Source: JAGDZR01 sp049115695 (GTDB taxonomy: Bacteria > Bacteroidota > Bacteroidia > Cytophagales > Cyclobacteriaceae). From it: DNA of 64,000 nt. A program made the translations under genes and the position numbers. The stretch's first letter is position 1. Each line of letters starts with the position of its first letter. The stretch covers positions 62,001 through 126,000 of the forward strand of contig JAGDZR010000014.1 in NCBI GenBank assembly GCA_049115695.1, in the 5' to 3' direction. The notes under the pieces are model-generated. The model was not told where the DNA came from. It saw only the letters and a program-made list of their open reading frames with translations, and ran no database searches. Shown here one piece after another: positions 50,375 through 59,384 of the stretch.

Positions 50375-51732
50375 TACTTTGATATCAAAGGTTTTATCTC
50401 AAGAAATTCGTCTTCATCATCATTTCGGGATCTAGGCTTGCCCTGGGGCATAGACCCTATTTCCTTGTAAAATGGAATACTAGCCCAAACAGCTCTCCCA
50501 TACATTTCAGGTGGGCCTTGTACTTTGACTGTGTGATGACCTTTTTTCAAATCCGTAATGTCCAAATAAGTGAGATATCCCTTTTGATTGGTCTGTGATT
50601 TATAATGAAATCTCCAGGGAAGATCTTTAAATGGTTGTCCATCGATAGAGATGTGATAGAATTTTGCGATACTGCCCAACTTGAGGTCGGCCGAGCTCGT
50701 ATCTGGGTGCGCTTGCAGAAGAGAATCGTAGTTAACATATTTACGGATGGAGTCTTCTCTATTGATATTGGCTACAACGAATAAGCGTACGGTATTTCCT
50801 TGAATCAGATCTGATTGTATTTGCGCTTGAAATGAATACTTATCCTCGTTTTGATCATCATAGTATCCGGTGTAGGCGCCAGTACCCATTCGGTCACTCC
50901 AAAATTCAATTCTCGACAGCTCATCCCCTGGATAACTGGCTTTGATTCCATCAATGGACGACAGGCTCAGAAATGTAAAGAAGATCAACAAACAGACAAT
51001 GACCCATTTGTTATAATTTGAAATAATAGAATAATAAATCGGTCGGTAAAACCGAGCTAATGTTAGCAAACTGATGATACGATACAGGGGCCAATAGACT
51101 TTGGCGAAAAATTTGAATCGCTTGAAGAAACCCAAACTGATAAAGTCTATAAGTCCAATAAACCCAGCCGCAATTACTATGAATGCCCAGATTCCAAACA
51201 CTTGAATCCAAAGCCCATCAAATTCCATATTGAACCCAAGAAAAAGGGTAAAGAATGGAATGACAAGTAGGACAAAAACAAACAGATATCCACCCAGGAT
51301 ACACATGAATAACATGAAGGAGAGGGCGAATAATGAGCTACATACCTTTTCCAGTGAAATAATAATTTTTTGAAAAGGGGGAATTCGCTTGATTCTGTCA
51401 TTGAATTTACCATAAACATTAATTCGTGAATAATCAATGCCCTTGGGGAACGTATAGCTCAAACCAACCATTCCTACCCATATTCCACGACTGATAAGGT
51501 GCAGAATCAAACCACCAATGAGCCAGTAAATCGCCAGCTTCATAATGGCAATCAGATTGTCAACATCTGACGAAAAACCAATAATATTGGACTTAAAGAA
51601 CATGAGAAATCCGTCCAAAAGGCCTGGTACCTTAAACATACCATACAAGACAATACCGGAGAGCAGAATTTCAGGTTCCCAGCTTTTTTGCTGTAGTTCT
51701 TTAAGCCAATTGGGGATTTGGTTATCAGGCAT
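50374..51732 (-). CDS. Polytopic membrane protein of unknown function
   Basis: A 452-residue protein with about six hydrophobic segments in its N-terminal 260 residues (for example LAIYWLIGGLILHLISRG, LFMCILGGYLFVFVLLVIPF, FGIWAFIVIAAGFIGLIDF). A periplasmic beta-rich domain follows at about 270-420 (KASYPGDELSRIEFW, LKKGHHTVKVQGP), then an acidic tail. No family recognised; similar proteins seem restricted to Bacteroidota. It lies in an operon with an ABC exporter and a ureohydrolase, overlapping the latter by one base. Confidence 0.7.
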   Translation of the reverse strand: MPDNQIPNWLKELQQKSWEPEILLSGIVLYGMFKVPGLLDGFLMFFKSNIIGFSSDVDNLIAIMKLAIYWLIGGLILHLISRGIWVGMVGLSYTFPKGIDYSRINVYGKFNDRIKRIPPFQKIIISLEKVCSSLFALSFMLFMCILGGYLFVFVLLVIPFFTLFLGFNMEFDGLWIQVFGIWAFIVIAAGFIGLIDFISLGFFKRFKFFAKVYWPLYRIISLLTLARFYRPIYYSIISNYNKWVIVCLLIFFTFLSLSSIDGIKASYPGDELSRIEFWSDRMGTGAYTGYYDDQNEDKYSFQAQIQSDLIQGNTVRLFVVANINREDSIRKYVNYDSLLQAHPDTSSADLKLGSIAKFYHISIDGQPFKDLPWRFHYKSQTNQKGYLTYLDITDLKKGHHTVKVQGPPEMYGRAVWASIPFYKEIGSMPQGKPRSRNDDEDEFLEIKPLISK

Positions 51733-51788
51733 TGATTAGGGTGATTACTTCTGGTGAAAATAGGACGTTTGTATCAGTTTGGCAAACA

Positions 51789-52349
51789 CTAATCCTCATC
51801 CTTAGGAGGTGCGGGCCCTTCCACCCAAGCTTCGACAGACATGCTATTATCCTGATAGTGGAGTTCGAATGTATAAGGGGCAAGGCTAAGCTGCGCCGAA
51901 TCAGCGAAATTTTGGAATTTTTCTTCAGTAGATGAAGGACTTGGAAACACCAGGGGATGCATGGTGTAAAATACTGCCAAACGAGTCGACGAGGAAAATT
52001 CTCGAACTTCAAACTGAGGAGGGATTTCTGCCATTTCACCTTCCAGGATAACACCGATAAATTGACTTAGCTCATTAGATGCGAGCGAGTCATTTTTATA
52101 ATTGACGACTGTAAGTGTCCCATTAATTTTTTCCTCAAGGATCAACATACGTGCATCTTCGTAGATTTTCTCCAGTTCATATGCTGTCTGTCGTCCGGCG
52201 TAATGTTTGCCCGCGACTAAGCGTTCCGTTCCTTGCAACTGGAATACTTCCACTTTTTCAAATCCGCCTAGGTGATAATAGATTGTCGCTAAAAACAATC
52301 CAAAAAAAACAATGGCCAAAGACCAGAAGAAATAGGGACTCTTAAACAT
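51789..52349 (-). CDS. Single-pass membrane protein of unknown function
   Basis: A 186-residue protein with one N-terminal helix (FFWSLAIVFFGLFLATIYY, about 7-25) and a periplasmic domain ending in a Pro/acidic tail (EGPAPPKDED). Its first base overlaps the last base of the ABC exporter gene, implying coupled translation and joint function. No recognised domain. Confidence 0.7.
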   Translation of the reverse strand: MFKSPYFFWSLAIVFFGLFLATIYYHLGGFEKVEVFQLQGTERLVAGKHYAGRQTAYELEKIYEDARMLILEEKINGTLTVVNYKNDSLASNELSQFIGVILEGEMAEIPPQFEVREFSSSTRLAVFYTMHPLVFPSPSSTEEKFQNFADSAQLSLAPYTFELHYQDNSMSVEAWVEGPAPPKDED

Positions 52350-54121
52350 TACACACTACTACTAATTTCTTTGTATTGCATTTCATGCAAATGTGCATAA
52401 AATCCGTCCAGTGAGAGTAATTCGTCATGAGTTCCAACTTCTTTTATTTCTCCTTTGTCCAGCACAAGTATTTTACTGGCGTGTTGAATAGTTGATAATC
52501 GATGGGCAATAACAATCGACGTTCGGCCCTTCATCAGTTTGGTAATTGCGTCCTGTATAAGTTCCTCTGTTTCCGTATCAACAGAGGAAGTGGCCTCATC
52601 CAAAATGATAATTTTGGGGTCATAAACCATTGCCCTTACAAACGAAATAAGTTGTCTTTGTCCTACGGAGAGGGTTGCGCCTCTTTCCATTACGTTGTAA
52701 TCAAATCCTCCGGGAAGGCGTTCGATAAACTTCCGGGCACCTACCAGATCGGCAGCTTCGATGACTTTTTCTCGACTAATGTCGGGGTTGTTGAGTGTGA
52801 TATTATTGAAAATAGTATCCGAAAACAGGAATACGTCCTGCAATACAACTGCAATGTGTTTTCTCAGGGAGGAGAGCTTGTATGTCGCTGCATCTACATG
52901 ATCGACAAGGATTTGGCCTTTGTTGATCTCATAAAACCGTGTCAACAAATTGATAACGGAGGATTTGCCAGCGCCGGTAGCACCCACCAAGGCAAGCGTT
53001 TCACCCTGTTTCACGGAAAAGCTGATGTCCTTTAGTACCCAGTCCTCATCATTGTAAGCGAACCATACTTTCTCAAATGCGACATGCCCTTCTATTGCTG
53101 CCGGTGCATGATCTCCCTCGTTCGGAATTTGCTCAGTGCTATCCAGTAACTTCAGCAACCTGTTTGAGCTGACGATTCCCATTTGGAGTGTGTTGAATCG
53201 ATCCGCAATCATCCGAATGGGTCTGAAAAACATCTGGATATACATGATAAAGGCTATCAGTACACCGGGCTGTACGGCTTCCGATATCACCTGACCCGCA
53301 CCAAACCAAACCAATAACCCAATCCCGGAAGCTTGTATGACTTCTGCAACCGGAAAGTAAATGGAGTAGTACATAACCGCTCTCAAATTGGCCTTGCGGT
53401 GTTCATTATTAATGTCCTTGAATTTTTCGTATTCGCGCTGTTCACTGTTGAAAATCTGCACGATACTCATCCCAGTTATGTGTTCCTGGACGTACGTGTT
53501 CAGATTGGATACCGCCGTTCTTACTTCGTTGAACGAAACCTTGATTTTTTCTTTGAAGATATAAGTAGCAAATATGAGTAATGGAAGTGTGGATAAACTA
53601 ATGAGCGTCAACTTCCAATCGATATAAAACATAAAACCGAGTATCACCAGTAGCTGGAGCAGATCTCCTATCATGGCTGCTATTCCCTGGCTAAAAACTT
53701 CAGCAAGCGTTTCGATATCCGAAATATTTCTGGTGACCAATCTACCGATGGGTGTGTTGTCGTAAAACTTCAGTTTCAGATTTTGAACGTGTCGGAAAAG
53801 TTTGATTCGAATATCGCGGATGATGTATTGGCCCAACCAGCCAGATAAGTAAGTATGGAGATACTGTACGATGGCTTGAGCAACCAGCAATGTTATCAAC
53901 AAGGTGATCATGCTGATCAATCCCTGATAATCGCCATTGGCAATCTGATTGTCAATGGTCATTTGAATCAGGTAAGGTCTCAATGGCACGAGTGCCGCCA
54001 TGGCAATGGTCAGGAAAACCAGGAACCAAAACTGCTTCTTGTATGGAATAGCAAAACTGAAAAGTCTTTTCAGGACATTAAAGTCAACTATGGTACTGCT
54101 AGCAGATTTTTCTTTTTCCAT
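52349..54121 (-). CDS. ABC exporter with fused permease and ATPase
   Basis: A 590-residue half-transporter of the MsbA/LmrA type. The membrane domain (about 15-310, six helices) starts LFSFAIPYKKQFWFLVFLTI. The ATPase has Walker A GATGAGKSS, Q-loop VVLQDVFLF, signature LSVGQRQLISFVRA, Walker B IIILDEATSSVD and H-loop IAHRLS. It would work as a dimer to export lipid, peptide or drug; cargo unknown. The open frame begins at 54172, inside truA, but ATG 54121 (MEKEKSASS) lies just after the truA stop and is preferred. Confidence 0.93.
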   Translation of the reverse strand: MEKEKSASSTIVDFNVLKRLFSFAIPYKKQFWFLVFLTIAMAALVPLRPYLIQMTIDNQIANGDYQGLISMITLLITLLVAQAIVQYLHTYLSGWLGQYIIRDIRIKLFRHVQNLKLKFYDNTPIGRLVTRNISDIETLAEVFSQGIAAMIGDLLQLLVILGFMFYIDWKLTLISLSTLPLLIFATYIFKEKIKVSFNEVRTAVSNLNTYVQEHITGMSIVQIFNSEQREYEKFKDINNEHRKANLRAVMYYSIYFPVAEVIQASGIGLLVWFGAGQVISEAVQPGVLIAFIMYIQMFFRPIRMIADRFNTLQMGIVSSNRLLKLLDSTEQIPNEGDHAPAAIEGHVAFEKVWFAYNDEDWVLKDISFSVKQGETLALVGATGAGKSSVINLLTRFYEINKGQILVDHVDAATYKLSSLRKHIAVVLQDVFLFSDTIFNNITLNNPDISREKVIEAADLVGARKFIERLPGGFDYNVMERGATLSVGQRQLISFVRAMVYDPKIIILDEATSSVDTETEELIQDAITKLMKGRTSIVIAHRLSTIQHASKILVLDKGEIKEVGTHDELLSLDGFYAHLHEMQYKEISSSV

Positions 54122-54122
54122 G

Positions 54123-54863
54123 TTACAGATAAATATCTTTTGGATATTCGACTTTTGATAAATACAACCCACAAGCAGGAACGGATGTTCCGGCAGCAGA
54201 TCTATGTTGTGCTTTCAATATGTCAATAAATTCGTCAACAGAAATTTTCCCCAGTCCGATTTCGATGAGTGTACCAACCATAGCTCGGATCATATTTCTT
54301 AAAAAACGATTGGCGGATACATCAAAACGATAACCATCTGTTGTACGTGACCATTGACAATGGGTTATGGTGCAATGGTAGTTGTTAACATCTGTTTTCA
54401 CTTTGCTGAATGACTGATAATCTGTCCAGTTTTTCATCCAGTTGCATGCTTCATTGATCCTGTCTAGGTCCAAAATCGGCTTATAGCGATAGGATAGGTC
54501 AATCTTGAATGGATTTTTTTCCTGATGGACATGATATTCATAGGACCTGCTCCCGGCATCAAAACGCGCGTGCGCATCATCCTTTACTACTTGTAAAGAC
54601 TTGATTGCAATGTCTTTTGGCAAAAGGGAATTCAATTTGAAATGAATCTGCGAAATATCGAACTCATCAGCGTCAAAATGAACAATCTGTTGAAGTGCAT
54701 GTACCCCGGTATCGGTTCTTCCGCTCGCTACTACAGGTGTCGTCACCCTCAATACAGTGGATAATGCCTGCTCGATTTCCTGCTGGACGGTATACGCATT
54801 GTCCTGCAACTGCCAGCCGTGATAAGCCGTTCCTAGATATGACATGTCCATAAAATACCGCAC
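54123..54863 (-). CDS. truA: tRNA pseudouridine(38-40) synthase TruA
   Basis: A 246-residue pseudouridine synthase acting on the tRNA anticodon arm. RYFMDMSYLGTAYHGWQLQ is the start motif, the catalytic Asp is in VASGRTDTGVHALQQ, and FLRNMIRAMVGTLIEIG is the conserved later motif. The frame could begin at ATG 54944, but that would overlap the divergent DUF4293 gene. The GTG codon before RYFMDMSY at 54863 gives the usual length and is chosen. First gene of a five-gene operon. Confidence 0.92.
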   Translation of the reverse strand: MRYFMDMSYLGTAYHGWQLQDNAYTVQQEIEQALSTVLRVTTPVVASGRTDTGVHALQQIVHFDADEFDISQIHFKLNSLLPKDIAIKSLQVVKDDAHARFDAGSRSYEYHVHQEKNPFKIDLSYRYKPILDLDRINEACNWMKNWTDYQSFSKVKTDVNNYHCTITHCQWSRTTDGYRFDVSANRFLRNMIRAMVGTLIEIGLGKISVDEFIDILKAQHRSAAGTSVPACGLYLSKVEYPKDIYL

Positions 54864-54935
54864 GCCGCAAAATAAAGGCTTTCCATTTGTCTTTGAGTGG
54901 GGTGATCCTTTCTTTTGCACAAATTTCTCAAAAGC

Positions 54936-55427
54936 ATGATTCAACGTATACAGACTATATTCCTCTTCATATCAGCTGCGCTGATGATTGTCATGCTTTT
55001 TTTGCCGCTTTGGCAAAAGGTAGATGTGAACGTTTCTGAGGTGGCCTCCATGAGTGCATTCCAGTTAAAATATGAGGCTTTTAACCCGGATACCGAGGAG
55101 CGAACGCTCATTACCCAGCAGCAGGTTTTTTACATTAGTGGGGTGGCGATTCTGTCCGCATTGGTCTCACTCCTTTCGATATTTCAATTCAAAAATCGTT
55201 TGCGCCAGATTCAGTTGGGTGCACTCAATAGTTTTTTAATTTCTGCAACATTGTTTGTTGCGATCTTCTTCATTTTCAAAGCTGAAAAATTATTGGCAGT
55301 GCAGGAGCAAGGGAATTACCTGATGGGCTTTTATTTTCCTGTAGGTTCATTGCTATGCAATTACATGGCCAATCGATTTATCCGCAAGGATGAGAAATTG
55401 GTGCGTAGTGCTGACAGAATTCGCTAG
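54936..55427 (+). CDS. DUF4293 family membrane protein
   Basis: A 163-residue protein with four hydrophobic segments and the family beginning MIQRIQTIFLFISAALMIV, then LFLPLWQKVDV, SGVAILSALVSLLSIFQFKNR, FLISATLFVAIFFIF and FPVGSLLCNYMANRFI, each quoted in part. DUF4293 is a Bacteroidota-specific family of unknown role, often beside replication or RNA genes. An upstream in-frame ATG at 54915 falls inside truA territory; ATG 54936 fits the family start. Confidence 0.87.
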   Translation: MIQRIQTIFLFISAALMIVMLFLPLWQKVDVNVSEVASMSAFQLKYEAFNPDTEERTLITQQQVFYISGVAILSALVSLLSIFQFKNRLRQIQLGALNSFLISATLFVAIFFIFKAEKLLAVQEQGNYLMGFYFPVGSLLCNYMANRFIRKDEKLVRSADRIR

Positions 55428-55462
55428 CAGCACGGTATAAATCAGTCCGATTTCAGGACATT

Positions 55463-55514
55463 CTGTCACGTTGACAGTCCATTTTGTCGTATTCAGTTAC
55501 TGGAATAGTATTTG
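55463..55514 (+). promoter_or_regulatory. Promoter and upstream palindrome of htpG
   Basis: TTTG (55483-55486), a 19-base spacer and TAGTATTTG (55506-55514, the -7 consensus with one extra base) give a start about 38 bases before the ATG. Just upstream, CTGTCA (55463-55468) and TGACAG (55472-55477) form an inverted repeat with a 3-base centre, with further GACA/TGTC half-sites around it. It is a candidate stress-regulator site. Confidence 0.5.
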
Positions 55515-55557
55515 ATGTCCCCAATCAAATTTTAAGCTAACAAAACCTACAATACAA

Positions 55558-57450
55558 ATGAAAGAGAAGGGTAGTATTTCGATACACACGGAGAATATCT
55601 TTCCGATCATCAAGAAATTTCTTTACTCGGATCATGAGATCTTTTTAAGAGAACTTGTTTCTAATGCAGTGGATGCTTCTCAGAAGATCAAGCGACTGGC
55701 CTCACTTGGTGAATACAACGGGGAGCTGGGAGACTTGACCATTGACATTGCTGTCGACAAAAAGAAGAAGACGATTACCATATCTGACAAGGGTATTGGT
55801 ATGACGGCAGAAGAAATCAAAAAGTACATCAATCAGATTGCCTTTTCTGGTGCCACCGAATTCTTAGAGAAATATAAGGATAAAGGAGAGGAGCAGCAGA
55901 TCATTGGTCATTTCGGATTGGGCTTCTACTCTGCATTCATGGTCTCAAAAAAGGTTGAGATCAAAACACTTTCTCATCAGGAAGGTTCAGAGCCAGCATC
56001 ATGGATTTGTGATGGCAATACAGAGTTTGAGATCAAGCCGTCTAAGAAGAAGACGCGTGGTACTGAAATCGTTTTGCACATCGCTGAAGATTCTGAGGAG
56101 TTCTTGGAGGATAGTCGTATTCAGGGCATTTTGGACAAGTACGCCAAGTTCATGCCTATTCCAATTCGATTTGGTCAGAAGGATGAGAGTGTAGAAGATG
56201 GAGAAGACAAGGAGGGCAAGAAGAAGTGGAAGACCGTCAAAGTTGACAATGTAGTCAATGATGCCACACCTATCTGGACCAAGAGTCCTAACGAATTGAA
56301 GGATGAAGATTATCTGAAATTTTACAAGGATCTCTATCCATTTTCTGAAGATCCATTGTTTTGGATTCATTTGAATGTGGATTATCCTTTCAACCTTACC
56401 GGAATTCTTTACTTCCCTAAGTTGAAGAAAGATTTCGAATTGCAGAAGAACAAAATCCAGCTTTACTCACGTCAGGTATTCATTACGGATGAAGTCAAAG
56501 ATGTTGTGCCTGAATTCTTGCAATTGCTTCACGGCGTAATTGACTCTCCGGACATCCCATTGAACGTTTCACGAAGCTACTTACAGGCCGATGGAAATGT
56601 TAAGAAAATCAATGGATATATCACCAAAAAAGTGGCTGATAAACTGGGTGAACTCTTCAAGAAGGAGAGAGAATCATATGAAGCGAAATGGACCGATATC
56701 GGCATCTTTGTGAAGTATGGGATGATCTCCGAAGAGAAATTCGAAGAAAAAGCGAGAGACTTTGTAATGCTAAAAAATACAGAGGACAAGCTTTTCACCA
56801 TCGAGGAATACAAGAAGCACATTGAGGCCAATCAAACCGATAAGGACAAAAAGCAAGTGTTGCTTTACACGAATGATGTAGACATGCAGCACATGTATAT
56901 TGATTCTGCTAAGAAAAGAGGCTATGACATCCTCGTCCTCAATGAAGTACTGGATAGTCACTTTATCAATCACATCGAGCAGAAGTTTGAGGTGACCTTT
57001 AAGCGAATTGATTCGGATGTAGTAGATAAACTCATTGACAAAGGAGAAGAGAAGGCAACAGTATTGAGTGAGAAGGAAGAGACTTCCTTAAAGGAAGTTT
57101 TCGAAGCAGCTATCAATAATACCAATAATTCTGTGACGATTGAAGCGATGGCTACTGATGATCTGCCGGTGACTGTTACTCTTCCTGAGTTCTTGCGAAG
57201 AATGAAGGACATGCAAGCTGCTGGTGGAGGCGGACCGATGATGTTCGGTGATATGCCTGTAAACTTATCTGTGTCTGTGAATGGTAATCATGCCATGGCC
57301 AAGAAGATTCTGGCATCAGACAAAGATGAGGATAAGCAAGCTTTAGCCAAGCAAGCTTATGACCTGGCACTGCTATCTCAAGGTATGCTTACCGGTGAGG
57401 ATTTGACCAACTTTATCAAGCGTTCAGCAGATTTGGCTGCAGCAGACTGA
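55558..57450 (+). CDS. htpG: Molecular chaperone HtpG (Hsp90)
   Basis: A 630-residue cytosolic Hsp90. The N-terminal ATP site has REL VSNAVDASQKI (ELVSNAVDA), DKGIGMT and GHFGLGFYSAFMV; the middle domain contains DSPDIPLNVSRSYLQ with the catalytic Arg; the C-terminal domain dimerises. It folds client proteins under stress and lacks the eukaryotic MEEVD tail. Own promoter upstream and terminator downstream, so it is monocistronic. Confidence 0.96.
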   Translation: MKEKGSISIHTENIFPIIKKFLYSDHEIFLRELVSNAVDASQKIKRLASLGEYNGELGDLTIDIAVDKKKKTITISDKGIGMTAEEIKKYINQIAFSGATEFLEKYKDKGEEQQIIGHFGLGFYSAFMVSKKVEIKTLSHQEGSEPASWICDGNTEFEIKPSKKKTRGTEIVLHIAEDSEEFLEDSRIQGILDKYAKFMPIPIRFGQKDESVEDGEDKEGKKKWKTVKVDNVVNDATPIWTKSPNELKDEDYLKFYKDLYPFSEDPLFWIHLNVDYPFNLTGILYFPKLKKDFELQKNKIQLYSRQVFITDEVKDVVPEFLQLLHGVIDSPDIPLNVSRSYLQADGNVKKINGYITKKVADKLGELFKKERESYEAKWTDIGIFVKYGMISEEKFEEKARDFVMLKNTEDKLFTIEEYKKHIEANQTDKDKKQVLLYTNDVDMQHMYIDSAKKRGYDILVLNEVLDSHFINHIEQKFEVTFKRIDSDVVDKLIDKGEEKATVLSEKEETSLKEVFEAAINNTNNSVTIEAMATDDLPVTVTLPEFLRRMKDMQAAGGGGPMMFGDMPVNLSVSVNGNHAMAKKILASDKDEDKQALAKQAYDLALLSQGMLTGEDLTNFIKRSADLAAAD

Positions 57451-57474
57451 GAAGAGATAATTGATTAGAATAGA

Positions 57475-57498
57475 GGCACTCAAATTGGGTGCCTTTTT
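57475..57498 (+). terminator. Rho-independent terminator of htpG
   Basis: GGCACTC (57475-57481) pairs with GGGTGCC (57487-57493, one G-U) around an AAATT loop, followed by five T residues. It lies 24 bases after the stop. Confidence 0.85.
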
Positions 57499-57521
57499 CA
57501 TTTTATAGCATTTTTGGTATT

Positions 57522-58418
57522 ATGAGAGATTTGGGTACCAGGGCCGTTAGCAGTTTGGCTTTGTTAAGTCTAATGTGGTCATGTATTTCGGAACAGGACC
57601 TACTTACTAACAATCATTTTATCGTTGGTGAAGAACGACCTTGGGTAATTGCTCACGGAGGGTCGAAGGATCTGTTTCCTGAAAATACCATGGTCGCTTT
57701 TGATGGATCAATGGAAATCGGTGTAGACGCACTTGAAATGGATGTTAAAATGACGGCAGATGACTCACTTATTTGCCATCATGATGATACAATTGACCGA
57801 ATGAGTAATGGGGAAGGATCAGTCAATGATTTGACTTATAATGATCTATTGGCTTTCAACTTTGGAGATGGATTTGTGGACCTGGAAGGCAACAATCCCT
57901 ATCAGGAGGAGCATGTTGGCGTTACGTTGTTAGAGGCGGTATTTCACAAATATCCTAATGTCAATTACGTTGTTGAAATCAAGGACAGTGGAGAGATTGG
58001 CATGAAGGCCGCAGAAAAGTTGAGACGCTTGTTGACTGAGTATGATCTCTTCAATCAGATCATAGTGGCTAGCTTCCACGATGAGGTACTCTTGTATCTC
58101 AATAGCATGGATGGCCCAACCATTCCAATTTCTGCTGGAGCGGAAGAGGCCAAGGATTTTGTCATAGCTGCAAAATTCGCAGGGCGTATATTTTACTCAC
58201 CAGATGCCGTAGCATTTCAATTGCCGATGAAACAATCAGGCTTTAATTTAACGAAGCAGCGATTATTGAATAGTGCACACAAACACAATATGGCCATTCA
58301 TTACTGGACGATCGATGACGTAGATGATATGCGAAGGCTGATTGAAAACGGTGCAGATGGACTCATTACAGATCGCCCTGATCTGATGAATGAACTCTTG
58401 GACGAGATGGGTTATTGA
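57522..58418 (+). CDS. Glycerophosphodiester phosphodiesterase lipoprotein
   Basis: A 298-residue lipoprotein (lipobox LMWSC) with a GDPD barrel. Catalytic His is in VIAHGGSKDLFPENT, the metal Glu/Asp in ALEMDVKMTADD and the second His in LICHHDDTIDR; later motifs are VVEIKDSG and IHYWTIDD, then GADGLITDRPD. It hydrolyses glycerophosphodiesters to glycerol phosphate and alcohol in the periplasm. The frame starts at 57489 inside the htpG terminator, so ATG 57522 is chosen; it also gives a proper signal peptide. Ends 2 bases before a convergent gene. Confidence 0.9.
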   Translation: MRDLGTRAVSSLALLSLMWSCISEQDLLTNNHFIVGEERPWVIAHGGSKDLFPENTMVAFDGSMEIGVDALEMDVKMTADDSLICHHDDTIDRMSNGEGSVNDLTYNDLLAFNFGDGFVDLEGNNPYQEEHVGVTLLEAVFHKYPNVNYVVEIKDSGEIGMKAAEKLRRLLTEYDLFNQIIVASFHDEVLLYLNSMDGPTIPISAGAEEAKDFVIAAKFAGRIFYSPDAVAFQLPMKQSGFNLTKQRLLNSAHKHNMAIHYWTIDDVDDMRRLIENGADGLITDRPDLMNELLDEMGY

Positions 58419-58420
58419 TG

Positions 58421-58963
58421 CTAGTCATATTTCTCGTTGAATTCGGCTGACATTGAGTCAATGTTTACTTCATAGTTTAAGATATCATACAAGATCAACA
58501 TGATTACTTCCTTGCTAGCTTCATCAGAGCTAGTTAGTTTGTCATATAGTGTTGTAATAATTTCCCTTTGACCGATTTCGAAATTCTCTACTTCCTGATG
58601 GATTGCAGATAATTCCATCAATAGATCTACGTTGACCATGGTTTGACCTGAGGAAAGCAGAAATTGTCCTGCGTTGGTATGTATATCAGGGGTTGACAAT
58701 CCATTGACCTTCCTGATACAATCGAAAACAGTGACGTCTGGGTTTTTTCTATAATACCTAAGTGTATCAATGGTTCTTTTTTGCTTGTCTTTCACCTCAC
58801 CGATTTTCTCAATATTGAGTTGATTCTCACTGATGATATTCTCGATGATCTTATCGACAAATGCCCGATCTCGACGGCTTTCCTGAAAGTTGTTGATAAA
58901 TAGTGCAATCAGTACACCAGCCAAAACTGGTAGCATATCATAACCGAACTTCTTGATGTTCAT
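58421..58963 (-). CDS. Single-pass membrane protein of unknown function (DUF6090-like)
   Basis: A 180-residue protein with one N-terminal helix (MLPVLAGVLIALFINNFQE, about 10-28) followed by a charged helical region (RRDRAFVDKIIENIISENQ). The VLIALFINN helix followed by a charged segment recalls DUF6090 membrane proteins of Bacteroidota; similarity is judged by eye only. Monocistronic. 58964-59174 upstream shows no supported gene. Confidence 0.55.
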   Translation of the reverse strand: MNIKKFGYDMLPVLAGVLIALFINNFQESRRDRAFVDKIIENIISENQLNIEKIGEVKDKQKRTIDTLRYYRKNPDVTVFDCIRKVNGLSTPDIHTNAGQFLLSSGQTMVNVDLLMELSAIHQEVENFEIGQREIITTLYDKLTSSDEASKEVIMLILYDILNYEVNIDSMSAEFNEKYD

Positions 58964-59174
58964 AGTTGTAGCTTTATTTCTTTTGCTGCCAAATTAATTA
59001 CTTCTTTTGAAAACACGGGTTTAGTTTTCACTATGACCACAGTAGGCATATATGAGAGAATTTGTGGTGCAAGAAAATAATTATCTAAAGACAGTTTGGA
59101 ATTAGTTCAGAAGCCATCAAATTTGAAAAATAATTGGAGGGGCTTATGAGAATTGCTCTTATAGGGACCTTCAT

Positions 59175-59249
59175 CGGGATGTAGCGCAGCTAGGTTAGCG
59201 CACCACTTTAGGGTAGTGGGGGCCGCTGGTTCGAATCCAGTCATCCCGA
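59175..59249 (+). tRNA. tRNA-Pro (anticodon AGG)
   Basis: A full cloverleaf: acceptor CGGGATG/CATCCCG (59175-59181, 59242-59248) with C1-G72 as in proline tRNAs and discriminator A; D stem GCGC/GCGC; anticodon stem CCACT/AGTGG (59203-59207, 59215-59219) with loop TTAGGGT, giving anticodon AGG at 59210-59212 and G37; variable loop GGGCC; T arm GCTGG-TTCGAAT-CCAGT. CCA is not encoded. AGG at position 34 is unusual in bacteria, where proline tRNAs normally carry T, G or C. A weak promoter (TTTG 59122-59125, 19-base spacer) lies upstream. Confidence 0.9.
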
Positions 59250-59253
59250 CAGA

Positions 59254-59278
59254 AAACCACCATTAGGGTGGTTTTTTT
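59254..59278 (+). terminator. Rho-independent terminator of the tRNA-Pro gene
   Basis: AAACCACC (59254-59261) pairs with GGTGGTTT (59267-59274) around a 5-base loop and runs into T residues to 59278, starting 5 bases after the tRNA. Confidence 0.85.
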
Positions 59279-59362
59279 GGTTAATGGATGCGAACCAGCC
59301 AGGGTTGGGGTTCGAAACCGCAGGTTCACGAGGGGGTTGAGCGCATGGTTGAGGGTATGAGT

Positions 59363-59380
59363 AATCCAGTCATCCCGACA
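59363..59380 (+). repeat. Direct repeat of the tRNA-Pro 3' end (att-like)
   Basis: AATCCAGTCATCCCGACA repeats exactly the tRNA segment 59234-59251 (T-stem 3' half, acceptor 3' half and two bases). This 18-bp duplication of a tRNA 3' end is the usual footprint of tyrosine-recombinase integration. Only 111 bases separate the copies and they hold no integrase, so it would be a relic. Confidence 0.7.
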
Positions 59381-59384
59381 ATTT

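Noticed and set aside
52502..53035. A 177-codon open frame opposite the ABC exporter ATPase
   Set aside because: Antisense shadow of Walker and signature motifs; no homology.
59155..59190. A 12-codon ORF with a GGAGG just upstream, running into the tRNA
   Set aside because: It overlaps the tRNA and stops inside it; the GGAGG is likely chance in a lineage that rarely uses it.
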